From the NCBI GenBank assembly GCA_047614245.1, contig JBLHIC010000014.1, positions 1 through 42,240 of the forward strand: a DNA stretch of 42,240 nt. Reading direction: 5' to 3'. Every line of letters begins with the position of its first letter. The stretch's first letter is position 1. Position numbers and translations under genes: made by a program. The stretch comes from Ulvibacter sp047614245. Its GTDB lineage: Bacteria > Bacteroidota > Bacteroidia > Flavobacteriales > Flavobacteriaceae. Shown here piece by piece: positions 15,125 through 23,444 of the stretch. Below the pieces are notes generated by a model that worked only from the letters and a program-made list of their open reading frames with translations, did not search any database and was not told the origin of the DNA.

Positions 15125-15856
15125 ATGTCCAAAGCTTTAGTGGTAATACCCACTTACAATGAACTAGAAAATATTGAGCGATTGCTTCGGAATATCATTT
15201 CGCTACAGCATGAGTTTGACGTATTAATAGTGGACGATAATTCACCGGACGGTACTGCGGGTCTTGTAAAAAAGCAGATGGAGGCTTCCCCTGGGCGTTT
15301 TTTTTTATTGGAAAGGCCAAGTAAACTTGGATTGGGATCCGCCTATATAGCTGGGTTTAAATGGGCGCTTGAGAGAGATTATCTGTATGTTTTTGAGATG
15401 GATGCGGATCATTCACACAATCCAAATGATCTTATACGTCTCTTAAATGCTTGTGAGAGTGATGGTTTTGATATGGCTGTCGGATCACGCTATGTGACAG
15501 GCGTTAATGTCGTGAATTGGCCCATGAGTAGGGTACTCATGTCATGGCTCGCTTCAAGGTATGTGAGATTAATTACAGGAATGGAGATTTATGACACTAC
15601 GGCTGGATTTATATGTTACCGTCGCGAAATTCTTGAAAAAATAAACCTCGATAAAATTAAATTTGTTGGATATGCATTTCAAATTGAGATGAAATACAAG
15701 GCATATTTAAGTGAATTTAAGATAAAAGAAGTGCCTGTGATTTTCACAGATAGAACTAAAGGTGAGTCTAAAATGAGTTCTGGAATAATTTCTGAAGCTA
15801 TATTCGGAGTCATCACAATGAGATTAAAAAGTTTATTTAACAGCTTAGACATATAA
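15125..15856 (+). CDS. Polyprenol monophosphomannose synthase-like glycosyltransferase (GT2)
   Basis: 243 residues, a compact GT2 enzyme of the dolichol/polyprenol-phosphate mannosyltransferase type, transferring a sugar from a nucleotide donor to a lipid phosphate at the membrane. Features: ALVVIPTYNELENIERLL at the start, VLIVDDNSPDGTAGLV, YVFEMDADHSHNP (the metal-binding DxD-like motif), MAVGSRYVTGVNVVNWP, and the later TTAGFICYRREIL and RTKGESKMSSGIISEA. No C-terminal membrane domain, as in single-domain bacterial Ppm1/DPM1. Its stop overlaps the dihydroorotase start (TAATG), so the two are translationally coupled. Confidence 0.9.
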   Translation: MSKALVVIPTYNELENIERLLRNIISLQHEFDVLIVDDNSPDGTAGLVKKQMEASPGRFFLLERPSKLGLGSAYIAGFKWALERDYLYVFEMDADHSHNPNDLIRLLNACESDGFDMAVGSRYVTGVNVVNWPMSRVLMSWLASRYVRLITGMEIYDTTAGFICYRREILEKINLDKIKFVGYAFQIEMKYKAYLSEFKIKEVPVIFTDRTKGESKMSSGIISEAIFGVITMRLKSLFNSLDI

Positions 15857-17196
15857 TGAATAATATTTTAATAAAAAACGCGCAGATAGTTAATGAAGGA
15901 CAAATTCTAAGAGGAGATGTACTTATACAAGGTGACCGCATTGCTGAAGTTGCAGAAAGTATTAGCGTAAAATCGTCCGACACTATGGTGATTGATGCAG
16001 ATGGCCATTACTTGGTGCCCGGAATGATTGATGATCAAGTACATTTCCGGGAACCTGGGCTTTCGCATAAAGCCACTATTGCTACCGAATCAAAGGCAGC
16101 ACTTGCTGGGGGGATTACGTCCTTTATAGAAATGCCAAATACAGTGCCCCAGGCAACAACTATAGAGCTGTTGGAAGATAAATTTACGATTGCAAGTGAA
16201 ACTTCTTGGGCTAACTATTCATTCATGTTCGGCGGCACTAATAATAATTTAGAAGAAATTTTAAAAGTTGACGAGACAAAAGTTGCTGGGCTAAAGCTGT
16301 TTTTAGGGTCTTCAACTGGAGACATGCTGGTGGATGATCCAGTAATTTTAGAAGAAATATTTAGCAAAACGAATTTACTTATTTCGGCACATTGCGAAGA
16401 TGAAGCTACAATTAAAAAAAATCTGGAGAAGTATGTCTCTATTTATGGAGATGATATTCCTATTGAAATGCATCCAGAGATTAGAAGTGAGGAAGCCTGC
16501 TATATTTCGTCTTCAAGGGCAATTGCATTAGCTAAAAAAACGGGGGCAAGGTTGCATGTTTTCCACTTGTCTACTGAAAAGGAAACACACCTTTTTAGTA
16601 ATAAAGTACCTCTTGCGGAGAAGAAAATTACAGCTGAAGTTTGTGTTCATCACCTCTATTTTACCGATAAGGATTACAAGGCTAAGGGAACTCAGATAAA
16701 ATGGAATCCTGCAGTGAAAACACAAAAGGATAAGGATGGCTTGTGGAAAGCACTAAACGATGATAGAATAGACGTAATTGCTACGGATCACGCACCTCAC
16801 ACAATTGAAGAAAAAAATCAAGTTTATACGAAAGCACCTTCTGGGGGTCCTCTGGTGCAGCACGCGATGGACGCCTTGTTCGAAATGCATCACAAGGGAT
16901 ATATTTCGGTTGAAAAATTAGTTGAGAAAACATCTCATAATCCGGCGATTTTGTTTCAAATAAAAGAAAGAGGCTTTATTAGAGAAGGCTATAAAGCAGA
17001 TTTAGTATTGATAAACCCTACGGCGCCTTGGACGGTAAATAAGGAGAATATTGGGTATAAATGCGGGTGGTCCCCATTTGAAGGGACAACTTTTAAATCT
17101 AGGGTGACCCATACTTTTGTGAATGGCGTTCTTGTTTATAGCAATGGGAAGTACAACGAAAAAAGGGTTTCAGAGCGATTAACATTTAACCGATAA
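15856..17196 (+). CDS. pyrC: Dihydroorotase
   Basis: Pyrimidine synthesis: cyclises N-carbamoyl-aspartate to dihydroorotate. 446 residues, class I-like amidohydrolase. The metal-site motif near residue 60 reads MIDDQVHFREPGLSH: the first His of the usual HxH is Gln here, which I recall from other Bacteroidota dihydroorotases. Other elements are intact: ITSFIEMPNT, KLFLGSSTGDM, the later ISAHCED, the catalytic Asp in VIATDHAPHTIEEK, and PSGGPLVQH. The C-terminal amidohydrolase beta segment is present (GYKADLVLINPTAPW). It shares TAATG overlaps with both neighbours. Confidence 0.93.
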   Translation: MNNILIKNAQIVNEGQILRGDVLIQGDRIAEVAESISVKSSDTMVIDADGHYLVPGMIDDQVHFREPGLSHKATIATESKAALAGGITSFIEMPNTVPQATTIELLEDKFTIASETSWANYSFMFGGTNNNLEEILKVDETKVAGLKLFLGSSTGDMLVDDPVILEEIFSKTNLLISAHCEDEATIKKNLEKYVSIYGDDIPIEMHPEIRSEEACYISSSRAIALAKKTGARLHVFHLSTEKETHLFSNKVPLAEKKITAEVCVHHLYFTDKDYKAKGTQIKWNPAVKTQKDKDGLWKALNDDRIDVIATDHAPHTIEEKNQVYTKAPSGGPLVQHAMDALFEMHHKGYISVEKLVEKTSHNPAILFQIKERGFIREGYKADLVLINPTAPWTVNKENIGYKCGWSPFEGTTFKSRVTHTFVNGVLVYSNGKYNEKRVSERLTFNR

Positions 17197-17720
17197 TGAA
17201 ATATATAGCGGGTTTAATATTGACTTTAACTCTGTGGTGTTGCCAAGATGTGAAACGCCCGGAAATACCCCTGAATTTAATACCTGAAGACCAAATGGCT
17301 GAGGTTCTTACCGAAGTCTATCTTATAAATGCGGCCCGAAGTTTTGATAACAGGACTATTATGGACCATAAGATAAAATTAGATTCCTTTTTTTTTAGAA
17401 AGTTCAATATCGACAGCCTCCAATTTGTTGAAAGTAATGCCTATTATACATCTAATTTGAACGCATATAATAAACTCTTTAAAAAAGTTGAAGAGCGAAT
17501 GGTTCTCGTGAAAGTTGAGACTGATAGTTTGTTACTTGAGTTTGTACAAGAATTGAAGGCTAAACGGATACGGGATAGTATTATTGAAGCAAATAAGGGA
17601 ACAAAGCTAATCATTCAAAAGGATACACTGTTAGCAGGTATAAGGGACAGTCTGGGCTTAAAGAAGAAGGACTCTTTAATCATAGTGCCAAAGTTAATAG
17701 ATCCTAAAACAATGCAATAG
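17196..17720 (+). CDS. DUF4296 family lipoprotein
   Basis: 174 residues. N-terminal signal MKYIAGLILTLTLWCCQD with Cys15/16 at a lipobox-like site, so probably an envelope lipoprotein. The DUF4296 core follows: IPEDQMAEVLTEVYLINAARSF, then a helical stretch (SFFFRKFNIDSLQFVESNAYYTSNLNAYNKLF). The tail is a charged helical region (RIRDSIIEANKGTKLII). Function unknown. It is the third gene of the glycosyltransferase-dihydroorotase operon, joined by TAATG. It ends 2 bp from the convergent epimerase gene with no hairpin between. Confidence 0.85.
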   Translation: MKYIAGLILTLTLWCCQDVKRPEIPLNLIPEDQMAEVLTEVYLINAARSFDNRTIMDHKIKLDSFFFRKFNIDSLQFVESNAYYTSNLNAYNKLFKKVEERMVLVKVETDSLLLEFVQELKAKRIRDSIIEANKGTKLIIQKDTLLAGIRDSLGLKKKDSLIIVPKLIDPKTMQ

Positions 17721-17722
17721 TA

Positions 17723-18739
17723 CTAGGTTTTATTTAAGTAGTTTTTGGCAACTTGCGCTAATGTCTCCTTGTGTGGAGTAAAACTGAAGTTTAATTCATT
17801 TTCAATTTTGGAGGTATCGTAGAACGATATTTTATACAAGGTGCTAACTGTCGATTTTGGTAGTTTTTGACTTTTTCCTGGAAGTAAAGCAAACATCCAG
17901 TCAAATTTGCTAAATAACATAAGAACCCATTTCGGGGCTTTTTTATTCGGGGGCTTTTTATTTAAATTTAGAGCAATTTCTGAAAGTAACTCTCTGTAAT
18001 AAATGTTTTTACCCACTAAAACAAAAGATTCATTTACCACTTGGTTATGCATTAAAAGTACCATGGTCTTTACAACATCCTTTACATCTACAATCCCAAT
18101 TCCCCCCGGGGTATAAAAAGGGATTCCTTTGGCAACTGAATTAAAAATCACTCCACTGCCACTATTCCAATGACCGGATCCGATAATAACTCCTGGTTGA
18201 ACTATCACTGCATCTAACCCTTCCTGCGTTGCCCTCCAAACTTCCATCTCGGCACCATATTTCGAAATTGAATACACGCTGTTTTCATTTTCAGGATTCC
18301 ATTCTGTTTTTTCAGAAATTAAATTTCCATTGTCTTCCTTGCCCAATGTGGCAATAGAACTTACGTGAATCAATTTCTGAATATTATTGGTTAGACAAAG
18401 ATTCACAATGTTGGCCGTCCCTTCAATATTATTTTTTTTTAGCTTATAGTAGTCTTTAGATTTAAAGCTTATAAACGCCGCTGCATGATAAACATGTGTT
18501 ATTCCTATAAAAGCTTCGGAAAGAGATGGGACTTCAGTAATGTCTGCGTCCACCCATTCAATTTTACGAAATAAATTCTCTCTAATTTCGGAAGTTTCAG
18601 AATAAAAAGAGAAAACTTCCTTTACAGCTTTAAGATCGCTTGATTTACGGCGAATAGCACGAACAGTTTGGCCGTCTTTCAGAAGAAAATACAACAAATG
18701 TGAACCCACCAAACCTGTACCACCGGTAACTAAAATCAT
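17723..18739 (-). CDS. NAD-dependent epimerase/dehydratase family protein
   Basis: 338 residues, extended short-chain dehydrogenase fold. Glycine motif MILVTGGTGLVGSHLLYFL at the very start, ADITEVPSLSEAF, the active-site pair YxxxK in SVYSISKYGAEMEV, and VIVQPGVIIGSG. Closest in pattern to flavobacterial NAD-dependent epimerases, possibly acting on nucleotide sugars, dihydroflavonol-like or 3-beta-hydroxysteroid-like substrates; I cannot choose between these. I used the ATG at 18739; a TTG 15 bp earlier is possible. Single-gene minus-strand unit. Confidence 0.87.
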   Translation of the reverse strand: MILVTGGTGLVGSHLLYFLLKDGQTVRAIRRKSSDLKAVKEVFSFYSETSEIRENLFRKIEWVDADITEVPSLSEAFIGITHVYHAAAFISFKSKDYYKLKKNNIEGTANIVNLCLTNNIQKLIHVSSIATLGKEDNGNLISEKTEWNPENENSVYSISKYGAEMEVWRATQEGLDAVIVQPGVIIGSGHWNSGSGVIFNSVAKGIPFYTPGGIGIVDVKDVVKTMVLLMHNQVVNESFVLVGKNIYYRELLSEIALNLNKKPPNKKAPKWVLMLFSKFDWMFALLPGKSQKLPKSTVSTLYKISFYDTSKIENELNFSFTPHKETLAQVAKNYLNKT

Positions 18740-19118
18740 CTTTGAAAGATACAATTTTAGCTTCGATTAATAAATCTAAAACCCAAATATAAAGGATGCT
18801 CAATCAGATTTTATGTTTGGATATTGGCTATGATTAACGAAAATTCCTGTAAAGTCATCCTGTGTGTATCTAAAACGCGTAAAAAACATTTATTAGTAAA
18901 GTTATTGCCTATTCTCATACACCAGTATTGTACTCGAGGGGTGCCATGTTCACGTACAAAGAATTCATGACTGCTTTACCCTTTTTCAATACGTAGGTGT
19001 TTTTATTAGTTCTGCAACCTGAATTATGCTGTGACCCATAGTTATGATTGAGGCAAATATCTATTGATTCATCAAAACTGGAACATATTTATATATGTCT
19101 AATCTAAAACCATATGTT
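18740..19118. other. Gene-free stretch upstream of the epimerase gene
   Basis: Includes a TAnnTTTG match on the minus strand (TATATTTG at 18791-18784), a candidate promoter element for the epimerase gene 45 bp downstream. The remainder has no ORF with recognisable similarity, no hairpin and no repeat that I can see. It borders two broken secreted-protein genes, so it may be old decayed coding sequence. Confidence 0.4.
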
Positions 19119-19395
19119 ATGAAGCGAAAGGGTTTTTTAAAAATGAACCAAAAGGGATTACTCTACTTTCTTTTCTTTATTTTTTATAGGAAACAATGCT
19201 ACAATGTTTGCCCAAGATTATTTAGATATTCGTGCCACGAATGATGTTATTTTCAATACGAATATTTCGATAACACCACAAGATTCTACAGCTATTAATA
19301 ATCAGAATCTTGTAAACGATTTACAGCCCGGACTATATAAAATAGAAAAGACATACGTAGATCGGGCTATTAAACAGACTGTTATTTTAAAATAA
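19119..19395 (+). pseudogene. Broken small secreted protein with a T9SS-like tail
   Basis: From the ATG at 19119, one frame gives a basic start and hydrophobic stretch (KGLLYFLFFIFY) like a signal peptide. The coding pattern then continues in the +1 frame from about 19190 as NNATMFAQDYLDIRATND to a tail LQPGLYKIEKTYVDRAIKQ then TVILK, which resembles the last strands of a T9SS sorting domain (GIYxV...KKxIIK). The frame must shift by one base in the T-rich/TATAGG region near 19180-19190 to join them. Either a remnant of a small exported protein, or a sequencing error in an intact 90-residue gene. Confidence 0.4.
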
Positions 19396-19440
19396 AATAA
19401 TTAATAAGACCCCTTATCGTAGACTGAGGCGGCATTTTAT

Positions 19441-19909
19441 ATGATGAGAGTAATATTATTGTTTATAGTTTCACTACCTACTTCTATAGTTTTTGCACAA
19501 ACATTTGGGCCATTGCAGCTAATTGATTTTGATATTTTCAATGTTTTTGGGGTTAAAAACGGTCAATTTTTATTTCACCAGATAACACACGAGATTTAGG
19601 AAATATATTTGCTGTAGACTTGGATGTTGATGGAGATAAATATCTTTATTGGTATGAAAACCTTACTATTTTGGGCACTACCGATTTTAACAAATTGGCC
19701 TTTATCCAAACCCTGTAAAAGATGTCTTGGTTATTAAGAGCCCAATTGCAATCACTAAAGTTCGTATATACTCTATCTTGGGGATTAAATTATTGCAAGG
19801 CTCAACGGGCTTTTCAGAAATCTCAATGTCAAATTTACCAAGCGGCTTATTACTCGTTGAAGTGGAAACTGAGAAAGGTGCTTTTGTAGAAAAAGTGATT
19901 AAAGAATAG
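19441..19909 (+). pseudogene. Shrunken FG-GAP repeat protein with T9SS sorting domain
   Basis: Three consecutive frames carry pieces of one protein type. 19441-19599: signal peptide and start (MMRVILLFIVSLPTSIVFAQ, then TFGPLQLIDFDIFNVFGV). About 19575-19718: IFAVDLDVDGDKYLYWYENL, an FG-GAP/VCBS repeat in which DVDGD is the calcium-loop motif and WYENL the typical repeat end. About 19697-19909: GLYPNPVKDVLVIKSP, TKVRIYSILGIKLL, SNLPSGLLLVEVETEKG and VEKVIKE, a T9SS type A tail. At ~155 codons in total it is far shorter than intact FG-GAP proteins (often several hundred residues). Frameshifts and internal deletions have destroyed it. A terminator follows at 19929. Confidence 0.65.
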
Positions 19910-19928
19910 TTGATTCTTAGAAAAGATG

Positions 19929-19962
19929 AAAAGGGAATTCTTGAAAAAGGAATTCCTTTTTT
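19929..19962 (+). terminator. Terminator after the FG-GAP remnant
   Basis: Left arm AAAAGGGAATTC (19929-19940), 9-nt loop, right arm GAATTCCTTTTT (19950-19961), one G-T pair, ending in a T-run. It ends where the tyrS promoter begins, so it probably insulated tyrS from the now-broken upstream gene. Confidence 0.65.
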
Positions 19963-19987
19963 GTTTACAACCATCCCACTATCTTTG
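19961..19987 (+). promoter_or_regulatory. Putative tyrS promoter (Bacteroidota type)
   Basis: TTG at 19961-19963, a 16-bp spacer, then TATCTTTG at 19980-19987, a full TAnnTTTG match. The -33 part overlaps the T-tail of the preceding terminator. The ATG is 14 bp downstream. Confidence 0.55.
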
Positions 19988-20001
19988 TGGAAACTTAAAG
20001 A

Positions 20002-21300
20002 ATGCAACTAAAAAATTTCGTTGAAGAGTTACAATGGCGAGGAATGGTTCACGATGTAATGCCTGAAACCGACACACACTTAATGGAGCAAATGCGATCA
20101 GCATATATTGGTTTTGATCCAACGGCAGATTCACTTCACATTGGTAATCTAGTACCGATTATGTTGTTGTCTTTTTATCAACGCAGCGGGCATCGTCCTA
20201 TAGCCTTGGTTGGTGGCGCTACGGGAATGATAGGGGATCCTTCAGGAAAATCAAGTGAACGAAATTTATTAGACGAGAAGACATTACGGCATAATCAAGA
20301 TTGTGTACGGGAGCAATTATCTCGCTTCTTAGACTTTACTTCCGGTGTAGAAAATGAAGCCATAATGGTCAACAATTATGACTGGATGAAGGATTTTTCA
20401 TTTTTAGATTTCATTCGGGATGTTGGGAAGCATATCCCAGTAAATTATATGATGGCCAAGGATTCTGTAAAAAGTCGATTGACAGGTGAAAACGCAGAAG
20501 GGATGTCTTTTACGGAATTTACATATCAGCTTGTTCAAGGTTTCGATTTCTTGCATTTATTTAGAGCTCATGATTGTACACTTCAAATGGGAGGAAGCGA
20601 TCAATGGGGAAATATTACCACCGGAACCGAATTGATTCGGAGGATTGATTCAGGGAAAGGATATGCGCTTACGTGTCCGCTCATTACTAAAAGTGATGGA
20701 AGTAAGTTTGGTAAAAGTGAAGGTGGGAATGTGTGGTTGGATTCAAAACGGACTTCTCCTTATAAGTTTTATCAATATTGGTTAAACACAAGTGACGACG
20801 ATGCCGAAAAATATATTAAAATATTTACATTTCTAGATAAGGCGACTATTGATAATCTTGTTGCTGAACACAAGGAGGCACCGCATATGAACCTTCTCCA
20901 AAAACGCTTAGGGAAAGAGGTTACAACAACTGTTCACGGGGAAGAAGCGTATGAAAATGCTGCAAAAGCATCTGAAGTTCTCTTTAGTAAAACTAAATCT
21001 GATGATATTCGGAAATTGGATGAAGCGACTTTCTTAGATGTTTTCGATGGGGTTCCTATGGTGGAGCTACCAATGAATTTAATCTCAAATGGCTTGGATA
21101 TAATCGGGGCACTGGCTGAAAAAACTGGTTTCTTGAAATCTAATAGCGAAGCCAGGAGAGCACTAAAAGAAAATTCAATCTCAGTAAATATGTCAAAGGT
21201 GAGTGAAGGTTATATTATTACGCCAGACGATCTTATTAACGATAGATTCGTTTTACTGGAACGAGGTAAAAAATCTAAATTTATTTTAAGAATAGTTTAA
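20002..21300 (+). CDS. tyrS: Tyrosyl-tRNA synthetase
   Basis: Charges tRNA-Tyr. 432 residues, normal for the bacterial TyrRS type with a C-terminal S4-like RNA-binding domain. Class I signatures: HIGN at residues 46-49 (in DPTADSLHIGNLVP) and KFGKS at 235-239 (the KMSKS equivalent, in SDGSKFGKSEGGNVWL). The tyrosine/ATP pocket GGATGMIGDPSGKSSERN and QMGGSDQWGNI are intact. The S4 domain covers about the last 70 residues (SNSEARRALKENSISVN...). It has its own promoter and terminator. Confidence 0.97.
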   Translation: MQLKNFVEELQWRGMVHDVMPETDTHLMEQMRSAYIGFDPTADSLHIGNLVPIMLLSFYQRSGHRPIALVGGATGMIGDPSGKSSERNLLDEKTLRHNQDCVREQLSRFLDFTSGVENEAIMVNNYDWMKDFSFLDFIRDVGKHIPVNYMMAKDSVKSRLTGENAEGMSFTEFTYQLVQGFDFLHLFRAHDCTLQMGGSDQWGNITTGTELIRRIDSGKGYALTCPLITKSDGSKFGKSEGGNVWLDSKRTSPYKFYQYWLNTSDDDAEKYIKIFTFLDKATIDNLVAEHKEAPHMNLLQKRLGKEVTTTVHGEEAYENAAKASEVLFSKTKSDDIRKLDEATFLDVFDGVPMVELPMNLISNGLDIIGALAEKTGFLKSNSEARRALKENSISVNMSKVSEGYIITPDDLINDRFVLLERGKKSKFILRIV

Positions 21301-21317
21301 TCAGTATAAGGCAAAAA

Positions 21318-21347
21318 AAACCCTGAGCTTAACAATTCTCAGGGGTT
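21318..21347 (+). terminator. tyrS terminator
   Basis: CCCTGAG (21321-21327) pairs with CTCAGGG (21338-21344) across a 10-nt loop; A-rich sequence lies on the left and a short TTTCT follows. 20 bp after the tyrS stop; the A-run side could also serve the convergent YHS gene. Confidence 0.75.
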
Positions 21348-21380
21348 TCTCACTAACCAACCAAATTATGAAATAGGGTC

Positions 21381-21830
21381 TTATCTTCCCTTCTTCACAA
21401 TGCTATTCCAGTTAACATCTGCTTTTATTTGCAGGTCATCTGCACCTTCTTCATTCCATTTCTCCAATGTATTTACACCCCAGGCATTATAGAAAAGATA
21501 TAATTTGTCATCAATTATTTGAAATGCTTTTGGGTTTACGCTCACTTTTTCGCCTTTCTCTGCAACAGCATAGGCGCAAAAACCACCATATTGTGGGACA
21601 TACATTTTAGAATTCTTATTAAATTCTGAAAGATTTCCCTGTGATGAAAATTTGTATTTAATTCCTTGATAAACCGCTTGGAACTCTTTATTACCTTCTA
21701 TTGCCTCGTTTGAAAAATAGGCTACCACGTCATAGCCTTCTGCGGCATAACCTTTTTTAAGATTCACATGTTCTTGAGAGAGGAGGTTGATGCTTATTAA
21801 AAATAATAAGAAAGTTGAAAATGTCTTCAT
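21381..21830 (-). CDS. Secreted YHS domain-containing protein
   Basis: 149 residues from the ATG at 21830, chosen over a longer frame because it begins a clean signal peptide (MKTFSTFLLFLISINLLSQ). The mature part is a YHS-type domain: GYAAEGYDVVAYFSNEAIEG, EFQAVYQGIKYKFSSQGNL, then YVPQYGGFCAYAVAEKGEKV and a tail NPKAFQIIDDKLYLFYNAWG. YHS domains are thought to bind metals; in secreted bacterial versions the role is unknown. It lies 53 bp downstream of the DUF350 gene on the same strand and may be read from that operon. Confidence 0.85.
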   Translation of the reverse strand: MKTFSTFLLFLISINLLSQEHVNLKKGYAAEGYDVVAYFSNEAIEGNKEFQAVYQGIKYKFSSQGNLSEFNKNSKMYVPQYGGFCAYAVAEKGEKVSVNPKAFQIIDDKLYLFYNAWGVNTLEKWNEEGADDLQIKADVNWNSIVKKGR

Positions 21831-21883
21831 TGGGTTTATTCTGTTTGTATTTGACGAGAAAAAGGCATACAACTTACAAGGGG

Positions 21884-22399
21884 TTACAAATAATTTGCAA
21901 CCTCTGGGTAAGGAATTAAAGAGCTAATAAGGAGTGCAATACCATCCTTTGCAATTAGGGTAATGCTAACTAAAATAGAGACTACTAAAATTGCGACGGC
22001 AATATTGTTTCGCTGGATTTCTTTAAATTCATTCACATTTTTTGTAAGTACAGAGAAAAGTAAAAACACAGAACTGTTTATTATTACTGCGATGATAAAA
22101 CCAATAAACAAATATAAGCCTGAATATCTTGCAATTTCAAACGCATCTATAGCTTCAGATTGTGTTGTAGAAAGTCGAATAACGTTGCTTATGGATGGTA
22201 ATATTTCACTTAATATGAGTCCGATAGAAAGGAAAATTCCGGAAGTAAAAATAGTAAAGGCAATATTTTTACCACTTATATCTTCATTTTTGAAGAAGAG
22301 CATTTTCAATATTTTATAAGAAATAAAGAAGACGACTACCGATATAGTAATAGTTAGTACGATTTCTATTAGGGCGAGGCCAAAGAGTTGTGTATTCAT
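21884..22399 (-). CDS. DUF350 family membrane protein
   Basis: 171 residues with four predicted helices: ALIEIVLTITISVVVFFISY, IAFTIFTSGIFLSIGLILSE, YSGLYLFIGFIIAVIINSSVF and IAVAILVVSILVSITLIAKD. The pattern, including NIAFTIFTSGIFLSIGLIL and NIAVAILVVSILVSITLIAKDG, fits DUF350 (YjfL-like), a small membrane family often encoded near peptide- or polyamine-modifying enzymes. Here it follows the transglutaminase-like membrane protein by 7 bp and the LuxE-like gene further up, so it is the third gene of that operon. Function unknown. Confidence 0.8.
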   Translation of the reverse strand: MNTQLFGLALIEIVLTITISVVVFFISYKILKMLFFKNEDISGKNIAFTIFTSGIFLSIGLILSEILPSISNVIRLSTTQSEAIDAFEIARYSGLYLFIGFIIAVIINSSVFLLFSVLTKNVNEFKEIQRNNIAVAILVVSILVSITLIAKDGIALLISSLIPYPEVANYL

Positions 22400-22406
22400 A
22401 GTATTG

Positions 22407-23444
22407 TTATTTACTTGTTAGTACTACATTCCAATGTCTGATGTCGTCAAAATTACTGGGCAAGACTCCGGCCGAAAAGTACTTGGCTGTTGTTTCCCAT
22501 AGAATGTATTTTTTTCCTTTAAACAGTTTTATTTTTCCGCTTCCGGGAATATTTAGTCCTAGAATAGAATGTCGGTAAAAATTACTGTTGAGGATGGCTA
22601 CATCGAAGTCAAAATATTTTAAAATTGAATAAATGAGTACTGTTCTTGTATCACAGTCACCCTTTAGATTCATAATAAACGAAATTGGATTCTGTATACC
22701 GTAAGGGACATTTCCAATACAACATCCAGGGCAATTCTCTAAGATGTCTTTTATTGAATCTTCATAATTTTCAGATGGGAGACAGGCTTCTTGAAAAACG
22801 AAGGAATACGGAATGTCTTGAATACAGCTTACAACCATTTCTGCAAACTCCATCTGGTTTAATTGTTTTTCCACGTTAATTCTAGTGAAGGTTGCCATCA
22901 CTAGATCCAGGCTTGGAGCATCTTTTTTCTCGACATAAGAATATAATTCACCCCAGAAATTTTCGTTAGAAGAAGGCTTAAAGTTTTTTGTCGAATGTTG
23001 CAGTTTGAGGTAATCACTTTGCCTAACTGAGAGTGCACCATAGAAACTATTTCCAAAATTGTCTTTCCAGGAGCGCATGCTGGTATAGACAGGGATAGTG
23101 TCGTTTTTTTCTATTAGAAGATCGTCACTTACCATTTCTTCTTTTGAAAAGTTCACGTTTTCTGTTGATACGGTCTTAATGATATTTAAGAATATTCCCT
23201 CAATTAATTTAATTCCGAAGAAAAAAACTAGAATGAAAAGACTTTGACGAATCAACATTCGAAGAGAAGGCCTTCCCAGTAATCTAGTAGAAATGAAAAT
23301 GGCGAGAATAATTGCTAATAAAATAGCTGGGGCGTTCTGCAATCCGGAAACAACTTTAATAATACCAAATCCTATTACTGTTGCTACTATGATTATAAAA
23401 GCCCATAGACAACCACCGGAATCTGTCATTGGTTTTTTGCTCAT
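22407..23444 (-). CDS. Membrane-anchored transglutaminase-like protein
   Basis: 345 residues. Three N-terminal membrane helices (about 12-32, 38-54 and 66-90) precede a soluble domain. That domain contains the order of a transglutaminase/protease-like fold: Cys264 in LKGDCDTRTVLIYSILKYF, His292 in NFYRHSILGLN and Glu317 in YILWETTAKYF; Asp or Glu can fill the third position. The domain therefore probably hydrolyses or transfers on amide bonds, or binds peptides if inactive; the substrate is unknown. Cys238-Pro-Gly-Cys-Cys (CPGCC) is an additional cysteine cluster. The TAATG overlap with the LuxE-like gene indicates coupling. I do not recognise a named family. Confidence 0.65.
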   Translation of the reverse strand: MSKKPMTDSGGCLWAFIIIVATVIGFGIIKVVSGLQNAPAILLAIILAIFISTRLLGRPSLRMLIRQSLFILVFFFGIKLIEGIFLNIIKTVSTENVNFSKEEMVSDDLLIEKNDTIPVYTSMRSWKDNFGNSFYGALSVRQSDYLKLQHSTKNFKPSSNENFWGELYSYVEKKDAPSLDLVMATFTRINVEKQLNQMEFAEMVVSCIQDIPYSFVFQEACLPSENYEDSIKDILENCPGCCIGNVPYGIQNPISFIMNLKGDCDTRTVLIYSILKYFDFDVAILNSNFYRHSILGLNIPGSGKIKLFKGKKYILWETTAKYFSAGVLPSNFDDIRHWNVVLTSK

